Assembly (NCBI GenBank): GCA_032768795.1
Contig: CP136494.1
Coordinates: forward strand, 744,001-808,000
Direction: 5' to 3'
Origin: Tremella fuciformis
Lineage: Eukaryota; Basidiomycota; Tremellomycetes; Tremellales; Tremellaceae
Length of the DNA stretch: 64,000 nt
The position numbers were made by a program, and so were the translations under genes. The notes beneath the pieces are model-generated. The model was not told the DNA's origin. It did not search any database and saw nothing but the letters and a program-made list of their open reading frames with translations. Numbering within the stretch: position 1 is the stretch's first letter; every line of letters starts with the position of its first letter. Shown one piece after another: positions 23,872-36,025 of the stretch.

Positions 23872-25310
23872 TCAGTCTCCGTCCGAGCCCGCGAAAATGT
23901 CATCTGCGCGGTATTTCGCACTGATAATCAGACCCATCATTGTGTGGTTCATGCGAGCTCACGCCTTGCTGGCTGACTTTGTGTTGCTGGTGACCTTCTT
24001 CACACTGGCTGGGAGTGGCTTGGCGCTTGTCGTTGTGACACTGACCCTCGCCAAAGGAGCGGTCGTCGACGTGGTCTGCTTGAGGCGCTCGGCGACCCGC
24101 TCATCCTCCGAATCGCTGTCGATCAGATTGTCCGCCTTGGCCCGCTTCAGCGTGGGTCCCTTTCCCCAAGTACTCTTCCGCTTGACACGCTGCGAGGTGG
24201 CAAATCGAGCTTGCAGTTCCTATCTCGTCAGCCCCCATCCTTGGATGACGCCATGAACAGAATCACTCTGACTTCTTGCAGACCACCGTCAAATACCTCA
24301 CTCGGGCGCCAGATTGAAGACCGAAGCCCCGTGGGGTGCTTCGAATCGATGCCCGCCAAAGTGTACATGTCGGACTTTGCCGCGCTCGGCTCGAGGCCGT
24401 GCTCGCTCAGCAGAATTAAACCGCGCACACCTGCGGTGAGCCACAGTCGCCGGCTGACTGCCCACCTTGCGGACTACCGCGACGTCATACACGTTTGGCA
24501 CGTATAGGCAGAGGACGTGCTATCGTCAGGAAGATACAGCAGCTTTGGGAGTGATCACGGACATTGGACTCGTCGTCCAGTGCATCGGTCGCTGCGACTT
24601 TAGCAGACGACACTCCCGCATCGCGAAGCGAGCCCAGAGCGACCGAAGGGGCTACCACGCTCCAGATATGGTCCACTTCCTCGTGCTTCGGGAATAGCAA
24701 CCTGGACTTGAGTCACGCCTCCGTGGAACACACTTGCCATTTGCCCGAGGTCCACTTCGAGCGGATGGACAGCTTTTTCAGCTCCTGCTTTGCGTCGTTG
24801 AATGCCTGGCGCTCAGCCAAAAAGAGCTGCCTATGAGAGCTCACCTCGTCTCGCGCCGCTCGTTTGCTCCTAGCCCCCTTCTTAGCCGTAGTAGGCAGGC
24901 TGTTATCCCGCTGGCGGTCAGAGCGTGTCGCCGGAGTGTTGGAGTCTGGACCTCAATGGCTCGGAGCAGATTCTGGAGGTCCTCCACTGGTGAGGTGAGT
25001 GTGCCCCTAGGGGAGCTGTGAACTCCGGACTCACAGACGGTCGCAGCCTCGAGCAGTGCGGGTGCGTTTTCTTTTCCCCTCTCTAGATCCTCCTTCTCGC
25101 CCTCGTGACCTTGCACCACCAGGAACGGAATGTCAGATCAAGCTCAACCTTTTATCTTGGCTCACTGAAGTCTCCTCGCTTGTGACTCTGCTTGGCGAGT
25201 ACTGGATCATTACTACGACCTCGCTCAGATTGAGCATGCGCACAGACCTTTTTGACAAAATCTTCAATGCTGAGCGCGCTGGCGGGAGACCACCAGTAGT
25301 CGTCGGACAT
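23872..25310 (-). CDS. unidentified basic, probably nuclear protein
   Basis: I cannot name it. The ATG at 25310 gives MSDDYWWSPASALSIEDFVKK followed by a donor. Later exons encode KKGARSKRAARDE, a charged helix (RQLFLAERQAFNDAKQELKK), a segment EEVDHIWSVVAPSVALGSLR, and HVLCLYVPNVYDVAVVRK. The C-terminus is Lys/Arg-rich (RVKRKSTWGKGPTLKRAK) with an acidic DSDSEDE patch. A last intron with donor GTGAGC at about 23960 leads to AAKYRADDIFAGSDGD and TGA at 23872. The basic tail suggests nuclear or nucleic acid-bound function. The region of exon 2 (25020-25140) does not join cleanly in my hands, so the model is tentative there. Confidence 0.5.
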
Positions 25311-25562
25311 GGGGAAAAGGTGATGGGGATGGTTGTAGTCAGATTGTATGTCACCTGTAACTACTCTGTTGTACGCTTTGTGATGTATGATGGTTACAAG
25401 ATATGAGTACGTTGGGGTGACTGGGTGGACCTCGAAAGTGGAGGCAATCGACCGGGATGACGAGATGACGTCGGACCGAAATTCATCGTTGCCCCGTTGC
25501 AACGCCTTTATCACTCATCTCTCTTCTTCAACCACCAAGCTCTCCCGCTCGCGCTTGGCAGC
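25311..25562. promoter_or_regulatory. divergent promoter region, unknown protein / Listerin
   Basis: A 252-bp non-coding interval between two divergent start codons, expected to hold both promoters. I see no obvious TATA element. Confidence 0.4.
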
Positions 25563-28500
25563 ATGCCCAAGCCGAGCAAGTCTTCGGCATCGGCTGCCAC
25601 CCGCAAGAAGCACGCGAAAAAGTCGGGCAAAGACGCTGACGAGCTCCCGCCGCCGAAGAACCAACAACAGCGTGGACAGAAGAAACTCTCGAAAGCCCAA
25701 CGCAAGGCGCTGCCCAAGGTCAAGCAGTACATACCTCCGCCTAAACCGCCTGCGCCGCCCATCCCAGATCCGCTCGATGGGCAGGGCTTGGCGCGCACGT
25801 TGCCGGCCGAGCTCGTCGTTGTCCTGCGGAGGCTCGGTAAGAAGGACGATGTGACGAGGAGAAAGGGATTGGAGGAGTTGAGGGAGGAGTGGGTGCAGCG
25901 TGTGTCAAGTCCCGCAGAGGGAGAGGATGAGGTCGAGAGGGAGCTTAAGGAGACTGCGCTGCTGGCCGCTGTCCCGGTCTGGGTGCGATTCTCTTGATCA
26001 AGCGGTAGTGAGACGAGGCTGATGTGCGGCAGATGCACAACCTCGCCAGCTTGCTGCAGTCGCCCTTCCATCGCACCTTGACCCTACAGGTCCACGCCGA
26101 CCTCCTTTCCATCTCCAGCACTCGCGAGGCAATCATCAGTACCCTCAACCTTGGCCTGCTTCCCGGCACTCAGAACAGAGACGTCGTGGGCTCTTGGATG
26201 GTAGCTGCATTAGAAGAGGGACGACGAGCCGGTGGCGCAGCACTCAGGACTTGGGATCAGACCATTATTTGGGCACCTTCCGATGATGGCAAGCAGCACA
26301 TCGACCTTACGGCGTATTTGCGGGACCTGGGCGAATACCTCACGTTGTCTGTCCTCGACCCGCCCTCCCTGCACGACGACATACATCCCGCACCCGTAGC
26401 CTCGACTTCAGCCAGTGCTATCCCCGAGTACAAGACCAAGGGCGGCAAAGGCAAAGCTCCGACTAGGCTACAACAGCCGGACCCCGAAGAGGTCGCAGAG
26501 GAATCTCAGTTGGTTCAGGAACGATGGGCAAGATATCGCATAGGAGGATTGGTCGGTCTGACCTGGCTCCTGCAGCAGCTAGCTGGACGCCAAGAATCTC
26601 TGCCCAGCAATGTTCTCGAGTTGCTACGGAAAGAGGCGCTCTGGTCAGCCCTAGCTAGCTCTTCTGGGGACGAGGAACCGTTCGGCAGGGATCAACCGGG
26701 AGTTCGGAGAGCGGCATACGGCCTTCTAGCTGTGCTGTCGGATTCGTATCCGGACTTTGTGCACGAAGAGGCTGTCCTCCTGATGCTCGCACATGCTGTT
26801 CTGGACAATTGCTGGTCGGAACAGGATGCTACTGTCTGGGAGACGGCGGGGCCTGCAGTGCTCAAATTCTTGAGCAGTGAGACTGTTTTGAAACCTGATC
26901 GTGTGGGAGTCAGCTGATCAACAGAAAATCGCGAGGCTTGGATGATTTGGTCGAAAGTCTCGGCCGGTGGTCCTATTGACGTCCGCGAAGACAATGCCAC
27001 CCCTAATGACGGGGACTCGGACGAAAGCGATGCAGGCGATGACGGCGAGGATGATCACGACGCCGACGACAACGATGCAGACGGTGACGGCCCCCCTCAC
27101 GACATCCCTGTCACGACATCTACCTCCCTTGCGCCCTTCTTCACCTTCGTCTCATCGGTCTGCCCCACACTCCCTCAACTCACCTATCCATTACTGCTCG
27201 TCATTATTTCTACCATACCACCATCGCTCCTACCCCTTGCGGACGGCCCCTCCCCGGAAGTCCAGTCATTTTTCGCCCACCTCTGGTCCCCTGTCGACGC
27301 TCGCCTGCTTTCGACTGCCATATTTGGTGACCAACCATCGTCATTCCAGTTATTCTTTTCGGCCGCCATAGACGTCACCGGATTTCTGCTTGGCAAAGCG
27401 CTTAAATCGGAGAATGGAGCTTCGTTAGAGACGGCCCGCTGGCTCGTGGACGATCAACTCGCTGTACGATGCTGGGTAGAAGGCGTCCTTGGCATGGGAG
27501 GAAAGTCAAGCAGGCGCGGAAATGTCCAGGAATCGGAAGCCGTAGCCTTTGCGGAGGCCCTGGGTCGTGTGACGGCGCTTTCCTCTGACTTTGCAGCCTC
27601 GCTGGTCACCATGATCACCAAGTCGCTGTTAGACCTGTGTCTGATCGAGGGGGCGTCAGACGCTCGCAGGACTGCCTCGATTCTGCCCAGAGCTGCACCG
27701 CTGCTGCTGTCACTCAGGAAAACTTCGCAGGACCAGTCGATCCATCTAGCGATTGATTCCTCCATGAACGATCTGGCTTGGGGCTGCATGTCGAAACTCC
27801 GAGAACGTCCCGAAGATCATGAAGCTCTTCTTGCTACGTATGGCGAGACCTTGGCGACGGTGCTACAGTGTAGCGCGCAGGAATTGACCAACAAGACCCG
27901 AAGTGTAAGCTTGCACGGCTGTCATCAACTGTGCTAATGACCAGAATCTGCGGAATCTACTGGTCGACGAAGCTAGAAATATCGCTACCATCATCCCCCC
28001 GACTCTGCTCATTTCCCTTTACGTGGCAGCAATGTCTCTTCTCTCCAACTCCGATCAAGACGCTGTGCGAGAGAGTCTTCACGCACTCGTTGCTGATTCC
28101 GCTTTGCCACACGATTCGCGACTTGCCCTTGCCGATGCCGCTCTCAAGTCCCCGGCGAGTGATCTCGTCACAACGGGATGCCTTGACGCCCTCGCAGAGG
28201 ACGCAACTCAAGCTGCCCTTGCCACAGATACGGAGATGTCGCCAGCGGTCGGACTGGTGTCTGTCTGCGTGACCCGGGACGACGTGTTGTCCGCTGATAC
28301 GCTCACGACAGTCCTGGCACTGGTGTGCACTCACTTGCAAGACGCCGTGCACGATCAGCTCACAGGAGAAGACGAGCCGAGGAATCCTAAGGCGGCACTC
28401 GCGATACTCAGCGCGTATGCTGATCAGCATCTCTCTCGATTATTGCATTCCGAAATTTACGCTCCTGCACTGGTGGCGGTACATCACCTGTCTCGACTGG

Positions 28501-31367
28501 TGCCGAGACTGTCAAACGCGTCGCCCGAGCCTGTCGCCACTGAGGTCTGGCAGAAGACTGCATCACTCAGCTCTGCGGAACAGGTGGTCCTCACCGAGAT
28601 GGTCCTTGTATCCCTGCGAGATCATTTAGGTCACCTGTCGAGCCGTGTCGAGCCGGAGCACATTGTGGATACGGCGCTGTCGCCGTTCGTTGCCAGCGAG
28701 CAGCTCAACGCCGATCGAGTCGCACAAACGCTCCTGCCGGAAGACCTGCTCGAGCAGCTGCGGGAGCTCATCAACGTTGAGCCACCTCCGAGTTTTGCGA
28801 TACTGGACCCCCTTGTGCCTTTCGCGACCGATGGGGAGGTCTCGACAAGCGGTACCGCTTTCGATCACGCCGGCCGGTCCGCTCTCGCACGATACACTCA
28901 AGCGGTTCTTCAATTGCTGCGGTCGGACAGAAGCCTGGCTGCAAGTCAGCCATCTCTTTTCGAAGTCTCGCTGCTGTCCATGATGGTCGCTCTGGACGGA
29001 CTCGCACTTGGCGGAGCTTCACGAGGGCTATACGGCCCGAATACCTCTTCGGACAGCCTCGAAGCGGTCGTGAGGGAGACCGAGGGAGTCTTGTCCTATG
29101 TCATGGCAGACTTTGACGACCCGTCTTGGGTTGCGGCCGCTGTTGGCATGCTGAAGAATCCAAAAGAGGGTGCCGATGGTCTGCAAACGACACTGCTCAG
29201 TCTGCAAGACGACGTCAAACATTCTGGTGGAGACGTCAGCGCTCGTGTACTGCGCGAGATCATCGCGCGTCAATTGCGTCAATCGTACGCGAGCGGAGAT
29301 GACTGTGCACCTTGGCTTGATTACGCTATGGGTCAATCAGACAAGTGTGAGTCTCACTTATGGTTTTGCAGCGGCACAATCTGATGTGCAGACCCACTTC
29401 TCGCCATGAGCGTCATCCTTGCCATCAAGCCCTTCATGCTGGAGACGAAAGCATTCGACACTGCTCAAAATCGCTTGGCAAATGCGTTGACAACCATCCG
29501 CGCGAAGGACGTCGCTGCAAAGGGCATCCCCGCTTTGAGGCTGCTACATGCCTCAGCACCCCCATTAGACTCTACGGCATTGTTCATACCGCAGCAAAGA
29601 GCACTGTTCGTCTTACGGCACGTCACCGGCTGGCTCGCCGATGACGATGCCGATGAACTGCCAGAAGAAACCGAATACCGTATTGCGGAATTGTGTACCA
29701 CTCTGGCTCCTATCGTACAGGATCTCGCTGGGGCGCATTGGGACTCCATCTTCGATATTGTGGAGAGTGGCCTTGACGTGAGTCTTCGCACATGCTCAAG
29801 AACAGGTCTGATGTCAGGGCTCTTCTCTTGATGATGCCTCGACGTTCTGCATGTTACATCAGTGTTTACTGCTCCTACAGCTTGTTCGTGACCTCTGCCA
29901 AACCAACAAGACTCTTCGGGCCGTGTGGACGGGCAAGGAGGCGCAATACAAGATGGTCATCAAGCTCTTTCTACAGTGTCGGGACGGTGAGAGGTTTCAA
30001 TCTCACACAGATGAGTGTGCGCTCACGAGTAGCTTATTCGGTACCTGTGCAGATGATCCAAGGTGTCATCTTGAAACTGGTTTCGGAAATGGACTCGAGC
30101 GCGCTTACAGCTGCCACTCTACCGGAGCTCTGCGACCTCCTTCGCCTGTCCAGTTCGTCGGCCATTCAAACCACCGCCTACCGGATCCTCACCCAGGTAA
30201 TCAAGCAAACCACGATGGCCTTGGTACTCGAGGTTGAGGCCTCCGTTGCGGAAGCAGAAGAGGGCCATGCATCACGCAGCATTGTGCTTCCTGCCGAGCT
30301 CATTTCGATTGTCGAAAACGGATCCGAGGTGGACTGGCAGGCCACATCAATACCTGTCGCACTTGCTCAGCTACTAGCGTGGCTCGCTGTCCTCGACCAC
30401 TTTGACGACGCATCTCGGACCCTGCGCTGGGCATATCTCGACCAGCTCAACACATCATCTCTGATCTCTACCGCGCTACTGCCGATGCTTTTCTCGATTC
30501 TTGGCGTGTCCGAAGTGGGAGCATGGAACTTTTCGGCGAGCTCGTACGCTGTCGATGAATTCTACCCCGATTTGCTCGAGCCTGAAGACCTGTCAGACCT
30601 CACGCCGCTAGCGTCCCACGTATACTACCGTGCGCTGGTCACGTTGCCTTCGGCGATGCGGACGTACTACGAGTCGCTCAAGGACCGCCAGCTGTCCATG
30701 TCCATGCTGGCCTTCACAGCCCGACACTACTCGTCGGTCATCATCCAGCACGAATTCTCGGCGCTCCGAGAACCGGCGGCGATGGCTCAGTTGACCGACG
30801 AGGGGCTCAGTGTCAAGATCGCCCAAGGGGGCGGGTCGAGCGTGGCAGGTACAACGGGGGCCGCCGAGGCGATTGCCAGTTACGTGGTGGACGAGCAACC
30901 GATGGAGATCGGGATCAGGCTACCGGCTGAATTCCCGCTGAAGGGCGTGGATGTGCGGGACCTGAGACGGGTCGGCGTCCCGGAAAACAAGTGGCGAGGG
31001 TGGTTGATGAGTGTCCAGCAGACCATCACATCGAGGGTGAGCCGGTCGTGGACTGCGCGATGCGAGGGTTCGTGCTCATGGCAGAACGGACTCATACTCG
31101 AGGCGCTGACCGTGTTCAAAAAGAACGTGGCGCTGCACTTTGAAGGTGTGGTCGAGTGTGCCATCTGTTACTCGTGAGCCTGAACCTTGAAGCCCCAAGA
31201 GAGATGGCCGTGTCAGCTGATACGACAGAATCATATCCCTCACCGATCGGACGCTGCCGACCAAGCCGTGTCGGACGTGCAAGAACCGGTTCCACGCCTC
31301 GTGTCTGTTCAAATGGTTCAACTCGTCCCACTCGTCGTCCTGCCCGCTGTGCCGGTCCTTATTCTAG
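25563..31367 (+). CDS. LTN1: E3 ubiquitin ligase Listerin (ribosome quality control)
   Basis: Listerin ubiquitinates nascent chains stalled on 60S subunits in the ribosome quality control complex. The model has eight introns and about 1,800 residues, the family length. The N-terminus is Lys-rich, then [24 protein letters not shown] begins the HEAT/ARM-repeat body. The C-terminus has the family block [39 protein letters not shown] and [19 protein letters not shown]. Across the last intron comes a variant [17 protein letters not shown]...[17 protein letters not shown]. An acidic stretch lies near 27000-27100. A 48-nt intron at about 31037-31084 is in frame without stops and would insert 16 residues if kept. 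Stop at 31365-31367. Confidence 0.95.
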
Positions 31368-31460
31368 CATGTAGCACCACCCAGCCTCGCACACCAAACA
31401 GCATGAGACCCAAAAGATGCATTGTCACACGCATGCGGCCCCGCTCGCCCGGCCCGTCGT

Positions 31461-32130
31461 TTACTCGTCTGACGAGTCGTCGGATGTCTGGCGTTTCCGT
31501 TTGCCCGGCGGTTTGCGCCCGTCCTCGTCGTCCTCGTCGTGCTTCGCCTTGGCCTGCTGCAACTGCCCATCAGCGCCCCACACCCGCCCTCGAAGAGCTA
31601 GCCGACGTTGCGGTACTTTGCGAGGTAGATGGTCAGCACGCGCTCGTAGTTGTCGAACCCCAGCGCGCGCATCGAGGTCAGGATGTCCTCGCCGTTGATC
31701 GTCTTGCGTTTCTCGTTGAGGCACTTGTCGGCCGCCTCGGACGTCTGCGGCGTCAGCCCCTCCGCACGACGGCATGCAGCCCAGATTCCGCAGGAGGCCA
31801 AGCTCACGATGAAGGAGATGAACTCGGACACGCATTCCTGCACGCACTCCTTGGCGTCCTTGCTCACTTTGGCCGTGGGCGGCAGCGAGTTTTTCATGAT
31901 GCGCGCGACGTTGGCTATCTCCCCCGTCAGCCTCCCTCGCCCCTCCGGGGTTGGCGCCGACTCACCGGGAGCCACCGGTCCTGCTCTCTGAACTCGGCGA
32001 CCTGCGCGTCGGTGAACCGGCCCAGCTCGCCCCACTCCTCTTGCTGCTGGTACTTTGACCCAGAGCCGGACCCGGACCCGGACCCGTTCCCCTTGCCCGT
32101 CGGGGCGAGATGCGGGAGGGGCTCGCCCAT
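31461..32130 (-). CDS. HAP3: CCAAT-binding factor subunit NF-YB / HAP3
   Basis: A histone-fold subunit of the heterotrimeric CCAAT-binding factor, which in fungi controls respiration, iron use and secondary metabolism. Near residue 50 the core starts EQDRWLP, joined over an intron to [20 protein letters not shown] and [18 protein letters not shown] 63-nt in-frame intron splits the fold before [20 protein letters not shown] and [17 protein letters not shown]. The tail is short, acidic then basic, ending TSDDSSDE. The start [10 protein letters not shown] has a Gly/Ser-repeat ([12 protein letters not shown]). About 170 residues with three introns. It lies tail to tail with LTN1, 93 bp apart. Confidence 0.96.
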
Positions 32131-32439
32131 TGTCGCTGGCGAGCGACGAGACCGAGACCGAGGGGCGACGGAGGGGACGGAGGGCAAGGGGGGCTACGAT
32201 GCGATACTGTGAGCAGTGGGCAGCATGGATGCTGCAGAAGGGAAAGGGAAAAAAGTCGGACGAGTCGGCCTGATCGGCCGGTAACAAGAGTCTAGGTCTA
32301 AGGTTACCGTCGGTGGCGAACACCGTCTCCACGTCGACAAAGGATCTCTTGCATCTCTTCGTATGCATTCACCCACATCATCACATCGCACTCCAGCCTA
32401 CACACGCCGCTCGGCAGCCAGCTCACTCCGCAGAGCACG
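32131..32439. promoter_or_regulatory. divergent promoter region, HAP3 / UBE2J1-type E2
   Basis: A 309-bp interval between divergent starts. No open frame is supported. Confidence 0.4.
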
Positions 32440-33646
32440 ATGGCCGCTGGCCCTGCCGGTCCGAGCAGCAGCAGCGCCAATCGACCGAGGGTCAACTTGC
32501 GCTCCACGGCCGTCAAGCGTATCATGCAAGAAGCCGCCGAGCTCGCCGACGCCGACGACGCCGACGACTTTGTCGCTGCGCCTCTCGAGGTGTGTCGTGT
32601 CGGGCGCCCCCTGCGCCCCGCGAGCTGCCGCTGACGGGCCAGAGCGATATCTTTGAGTGGCACTGCACCATGCGGGGCGTGCGGGACAGCGAGTTTGAAG
32701 GGGGTGAGTCGCGCTCAGCGTCAAGGACCGCTGAGAGGAGAGAGATCTGAGACTCGAGGCTGATGCTGATGCTGCCAGGCCTGTACCACCTCCGCATCCT
32801 CCTGCCGCCCAGCTACCCCATGTCCGCACCGGACATCATCCTCATGACGCCCAACGGGCGATTCGAGCTGGGCAAAAAGGCGCGTGCCCTCGCTACTGCA
32901 GGGCGAGCCAGAGGCTGACTTGCGGCAGATCTGCATAGACGGCCTGACGTCGTTCCACGCGGGGTCGTGGCAGCCCGCATGGGGCGTCCGTACCGGTGCG
33001 TCCGGCTCCCGCCTCCGGCGCCCGCCGGCACGCTGACAGACAGCGATCCTTGGCCTGCGGAGTTTCTGGATGCAGGGCGGGGAAGCCCTTTCGGCCATTG
33101 GCGCCTTGGACTACGACAAAGACGAGCGCCGGCGTCTCGCCAGACTGTGAGTTGGCGCTTCCAAGCGCGGCCGAGCTGATGGCTAGTTCGAGAGACTGGA
33201 CATGTCCCGTTTGCGCGCAAGCCAACGTAGAGCTCTTGCCTGATACTCATGGGCATGAGCGTGCATCGCCGTCAATACGGGCGCAATCCTCGGCCGCCGA
33301 GACTTCTCCCCCAGTGAATGACGCTGTCGAGCCGCACGATACGGTAGAGCTGGCCCCTCCTGCCCCGCTAGGATCCATCGCCGCCCCGCCTCCAATTGCC
33401 GTGCCGATATCTGACGCGGACGAAATATCGGAAGGCTTGTCTCTGCTAGACACCAGACTGTCCGCTCCACAGCCAGCTGTGCCCGCACCGACGGATCCTT
33501 CCCCTGGCCCCGCGGCAGAGGAGGCAACGCGCACAACAGCTCCCATCTTGCGTCCACCCAGCCGACCGCCGCCATGGATCGACGCCCTCATCTTCTTCTT
33601 TACATCACTTCTTGTACTCATGATCGCTCGCCGTATAAGCACCTGA
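32440..33646 (+). CDS. tail-anchored ubiquitin-conjugating enzyme E2, UBE2J1/UBC6 type
   Basis: An ER-associated degradation E2 of about 314 residues. After VNLRSTAVKRIMQEAAEL the UBC fold continues SDIFEWHCTMRGVRDSEFEGG, LYHLRILLPPSYPMSAPDII, and the active-site cysteine in KKICIDGLTSFHAGSWQPAW. The following MQGGEALSAIGALDYDKDE and LARLSRDWTCPVC match UBE2J1 rather than short Ubc6. A hydrophobic C-terminal segment (ALIFFFTSLLVLMIARR) is a tail anchor. Five introns fit; the one at 32880-32928 begins GC (AAG|GCGCGT) and ends GCGGCAG. Without it the active-site block is out of frame. The 3' end converges on epsin, 140 bp away. Confidence 0.93.
32880..32928 (+). other. GC-AG intron in UBE2J1-type E2 gene
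   Basis: The donor is AAAAAG|GCGCGT, a GGCTGAC branch point lies 16-10 nt before the acceptor GCGGCAG. It joins FELGKK to ICIDGL exactly as in UBE2J1 proteins. Confidence 0.65.
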
Positions 33647-33786
33647 TGCCTGTAGCCTCGCCCTGTTGTGTGTATTTGTGAACAATAGACAAGAAAATGC
33701 ATTTACAGGGGTATCATCCCAGCACTGTCATCCCAGCACTGTCCTCCCACCACCGCGTCCCGTGCGTGCCTCGAGCGGAACAGAAT

Positions 33787-35705
33787 CTATATCGAGAAGA
33801 ATGGCTGGTCATTCGGCTTTTGCTGCTGCTGCTGCTGTTGCGCCTGACCGAACGGATTGTTCGCTCCGAAACCAGTCTTCTGCACGGCCATCGCGTTTGT
33901 CTGATGGAAACCTGTCCCAACAGGAATACCTGATGATCAGCTGCCGCGCCTCCCTCCGACTCTTGGGCTCACGCAGAGACCCGACATTTCCGAATGTGTC
34001 CAGACCATCCTCCCGCCCTCGTGCAAGCAAGTTGGCCAGTCCTGCGTGTTGGCCATCATCCTTCCTGACCTGGGGTTGGAAGGCGGGTCTGGCTGGCTCG
34101 GGTGTCGGCTGTGGCGGTGGAGTGACGGGCTGCTGAGAGACGACCGGTACAGGGAGGAACGAGGACGAGGGCTGAGGTGATGGCTGCTGAGGTTGCTGTT
34201 GCAGGGGTTGCTGAGGGCCGAACGGGTTGTTGGAGCGATACCCGGTGGGCTGAGGGAAAAGGGTCGACTGCATTTGCTGTTGCTGTTGTTGTTGCTGTTG
34301 CTGCTGCAGATACATCTGCTGTCGCATCCACTCCTCCTGTTGTCGTTGCTGCTCAGCCATCATTTGCTGTCGCATCATTTCCTCCTGTTGTTGCTGCTGC
34401 TGCATCATCTGCATATGGAACGGCTGCTCCGTTAGTCCTATCGCACACGAATTCGATCAGGACTGACGTTGTAGGAAGTGTATTGGGGCATCATCGGTTG
34501 TTGTTGGCCATAACCGACATCCACCAGCGGGTAACCTGTCATCTGTTGTTGCTGATACTGGTTGTTGGATTGCCTGTATCATGAGTGTCGTCGTGTGCCT
34601 CGCAACAGCTCAGCCCACATGTTCAGACTGTCGTCGAAGAGGGCATTCTGAGTGGCTGCCTCTGCCTCCCTCTTCCGCTTCGCTTCGTCTTCCTCCGACA
34701 GCCGCAAGGCTCTCCGTAGCTCGTCTTCCTCCTTCGAGCGCCGATCTCGATTGCGGGCCTCGTCCTCTTGCATGCGCAACGACTCGGCGATTGCCTTTTG
34801 CAAATCATCGTCTTCGTTCCTCGATCGATTCGGAGGCGGCCTGGTCATATGAGCAACTAGTCCTATCGGAAATGCGGATCGCATACCTGTTTGGCGGAGG
34901 ACTTCGACGTCCACCAAAGTCTTCTTCGCCTTTAAGCCCAGACTCCATGATATTCCCGAGCATCCGGTCTCGCATCGCGCCCCTGGAACGTCTCTCTGCG
35001 CGCAATCGCTCCTCGTCCTGCAGCAGATTTGTGATATCCTTCGCCTTTTGTCGTACATTGGCCCCGACATCCTTGCCACCTTCATCGACATAGACAAACT
35101 CCTTCAATGTCCTGTACGTCAACGACTGGCCTGCTTGCTGTCCTCAGCCGCACTTGACAATGTAGATGTTGTCTCGAAAGTAGATCACGACGTTTTCCGA
35201 GCCGGCATGAAGGCAATAATCAAGCAATGTGAGTGACTGAGGATCAGCCAGAGGGGCGGAAGCGCCTCGATCACCCCACCTTGAAGACGTGCCTCCAGTT
35301 CTTGCCTTTATCGTTGAGCCGCTTGTCGAGCATTTCCATCACCTCTACAAAGTCACTCCTAGCACATCAGTGCAAGCTCAGGACCCCCAGGATATCCCGA
35401 CTGACTGATTGTATGTCAACTGGGCAATCTCGTTCATCTGTGTCCCCGAAGGACCCCATGGATCGTTACTCGTCGCATCTCGTACTTTAGTCTGGCCGGT
35501 AAGCTGGGCGCGTCCTGGGCGATTAGAGCACACCTGAGTGTCCGTGTAGCCTTTCGTGTAGTTTTTCACCACACGCAGGGCTTGATGTCAGCTCGATTCA
35601 GCTTGGCCACTCTGCCAGGCTCACCCCCTCGGCCACTACGAGAAGTCAGCGTGTAGTCATGCGCCCGGGACCGACTGCTCACAGATGCTGCACGGACGCC
35701 GCCAT
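33787..35705 (-). CDS. epsin (ENTH-domain endocytic adaptor)
   Basis: An ENT1/2-type clathrin adaptor of about 494 residues with about ten inferred introns. The ENTH domain reads KNYTKGYTDTQTKVRDATSN, YNQSDFVEVMEMLDKRLNDK, SLTLLDYCLHAGSENVV and TLKEFVYVDEGGKDVG. Two ubiquitin-interacting motifs follow (DDDLQKAIAESLRMQED and EDELRRALRLSEED). The tail is Gln-rich with two NPF motifs (SNNPFGP and NNPFGQA) for EH-domain partners. Start: ATG at 35705 encodes MAASVQHL, joined through an 11-nt micro-exon (35625-35635) to ALRVVKNY. No other joint restores the ENTH start. It acts at plasma membrane PI(4,5)P2 sites. Stop TAG at 33787. Confidence 0.93.
35625..35635 (-). other. 11-nt micro-exon in epsin
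   Basis: The micro-exon TGGCCGAGGGG lies between a 47-nt intron (35636-35682) and a second intron with GTGAGC donor. It supplies the residues that complete HLGRGALRVVKN in frame. Confidence 0.6.
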
Positions 35706-36025
35706 CGTCTGACACCTGCTTGACTCTGCTTTGCGAGATCACGCGACAGGACACGATGAACGATCGGGATGATTGAGCGGCGAGATGGTATGATATGTAT
35801 GCACTGAGATGGATAGGTGGGCGCTGCGTCATGGAGGAGAGGCGGTCCATGCCCAGCTTCAGACCACGCGAGCAAATTACCCAATGTGGCAGCCACAATT
35901 TCCCGCAAAGGCCCTCCCAGTCAGTCAGTCATGCGACGCAGAGGCAACAGAGTGACTACGATGGGAGCAGGGTATGCATGCGGGGCAGAACATGATGCTG
36001 GATATGCGGATTATGCTGGATGGCT
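35706..36025. other. intergenic spacer upstream of epsin
   Basis: A 320-bp gap between the ATP23 stop and the epsin start, both minus strand. It probably holds the epsin promoter. No gene is supported. Confidence 0.4.

Noticed and set aside
33809..34414. Separate Gln-rich protein gene
   Set aside because: It is the tail exon of epsin; splice joints connect it to the UIM exon upstream and the NPF exon downstream.
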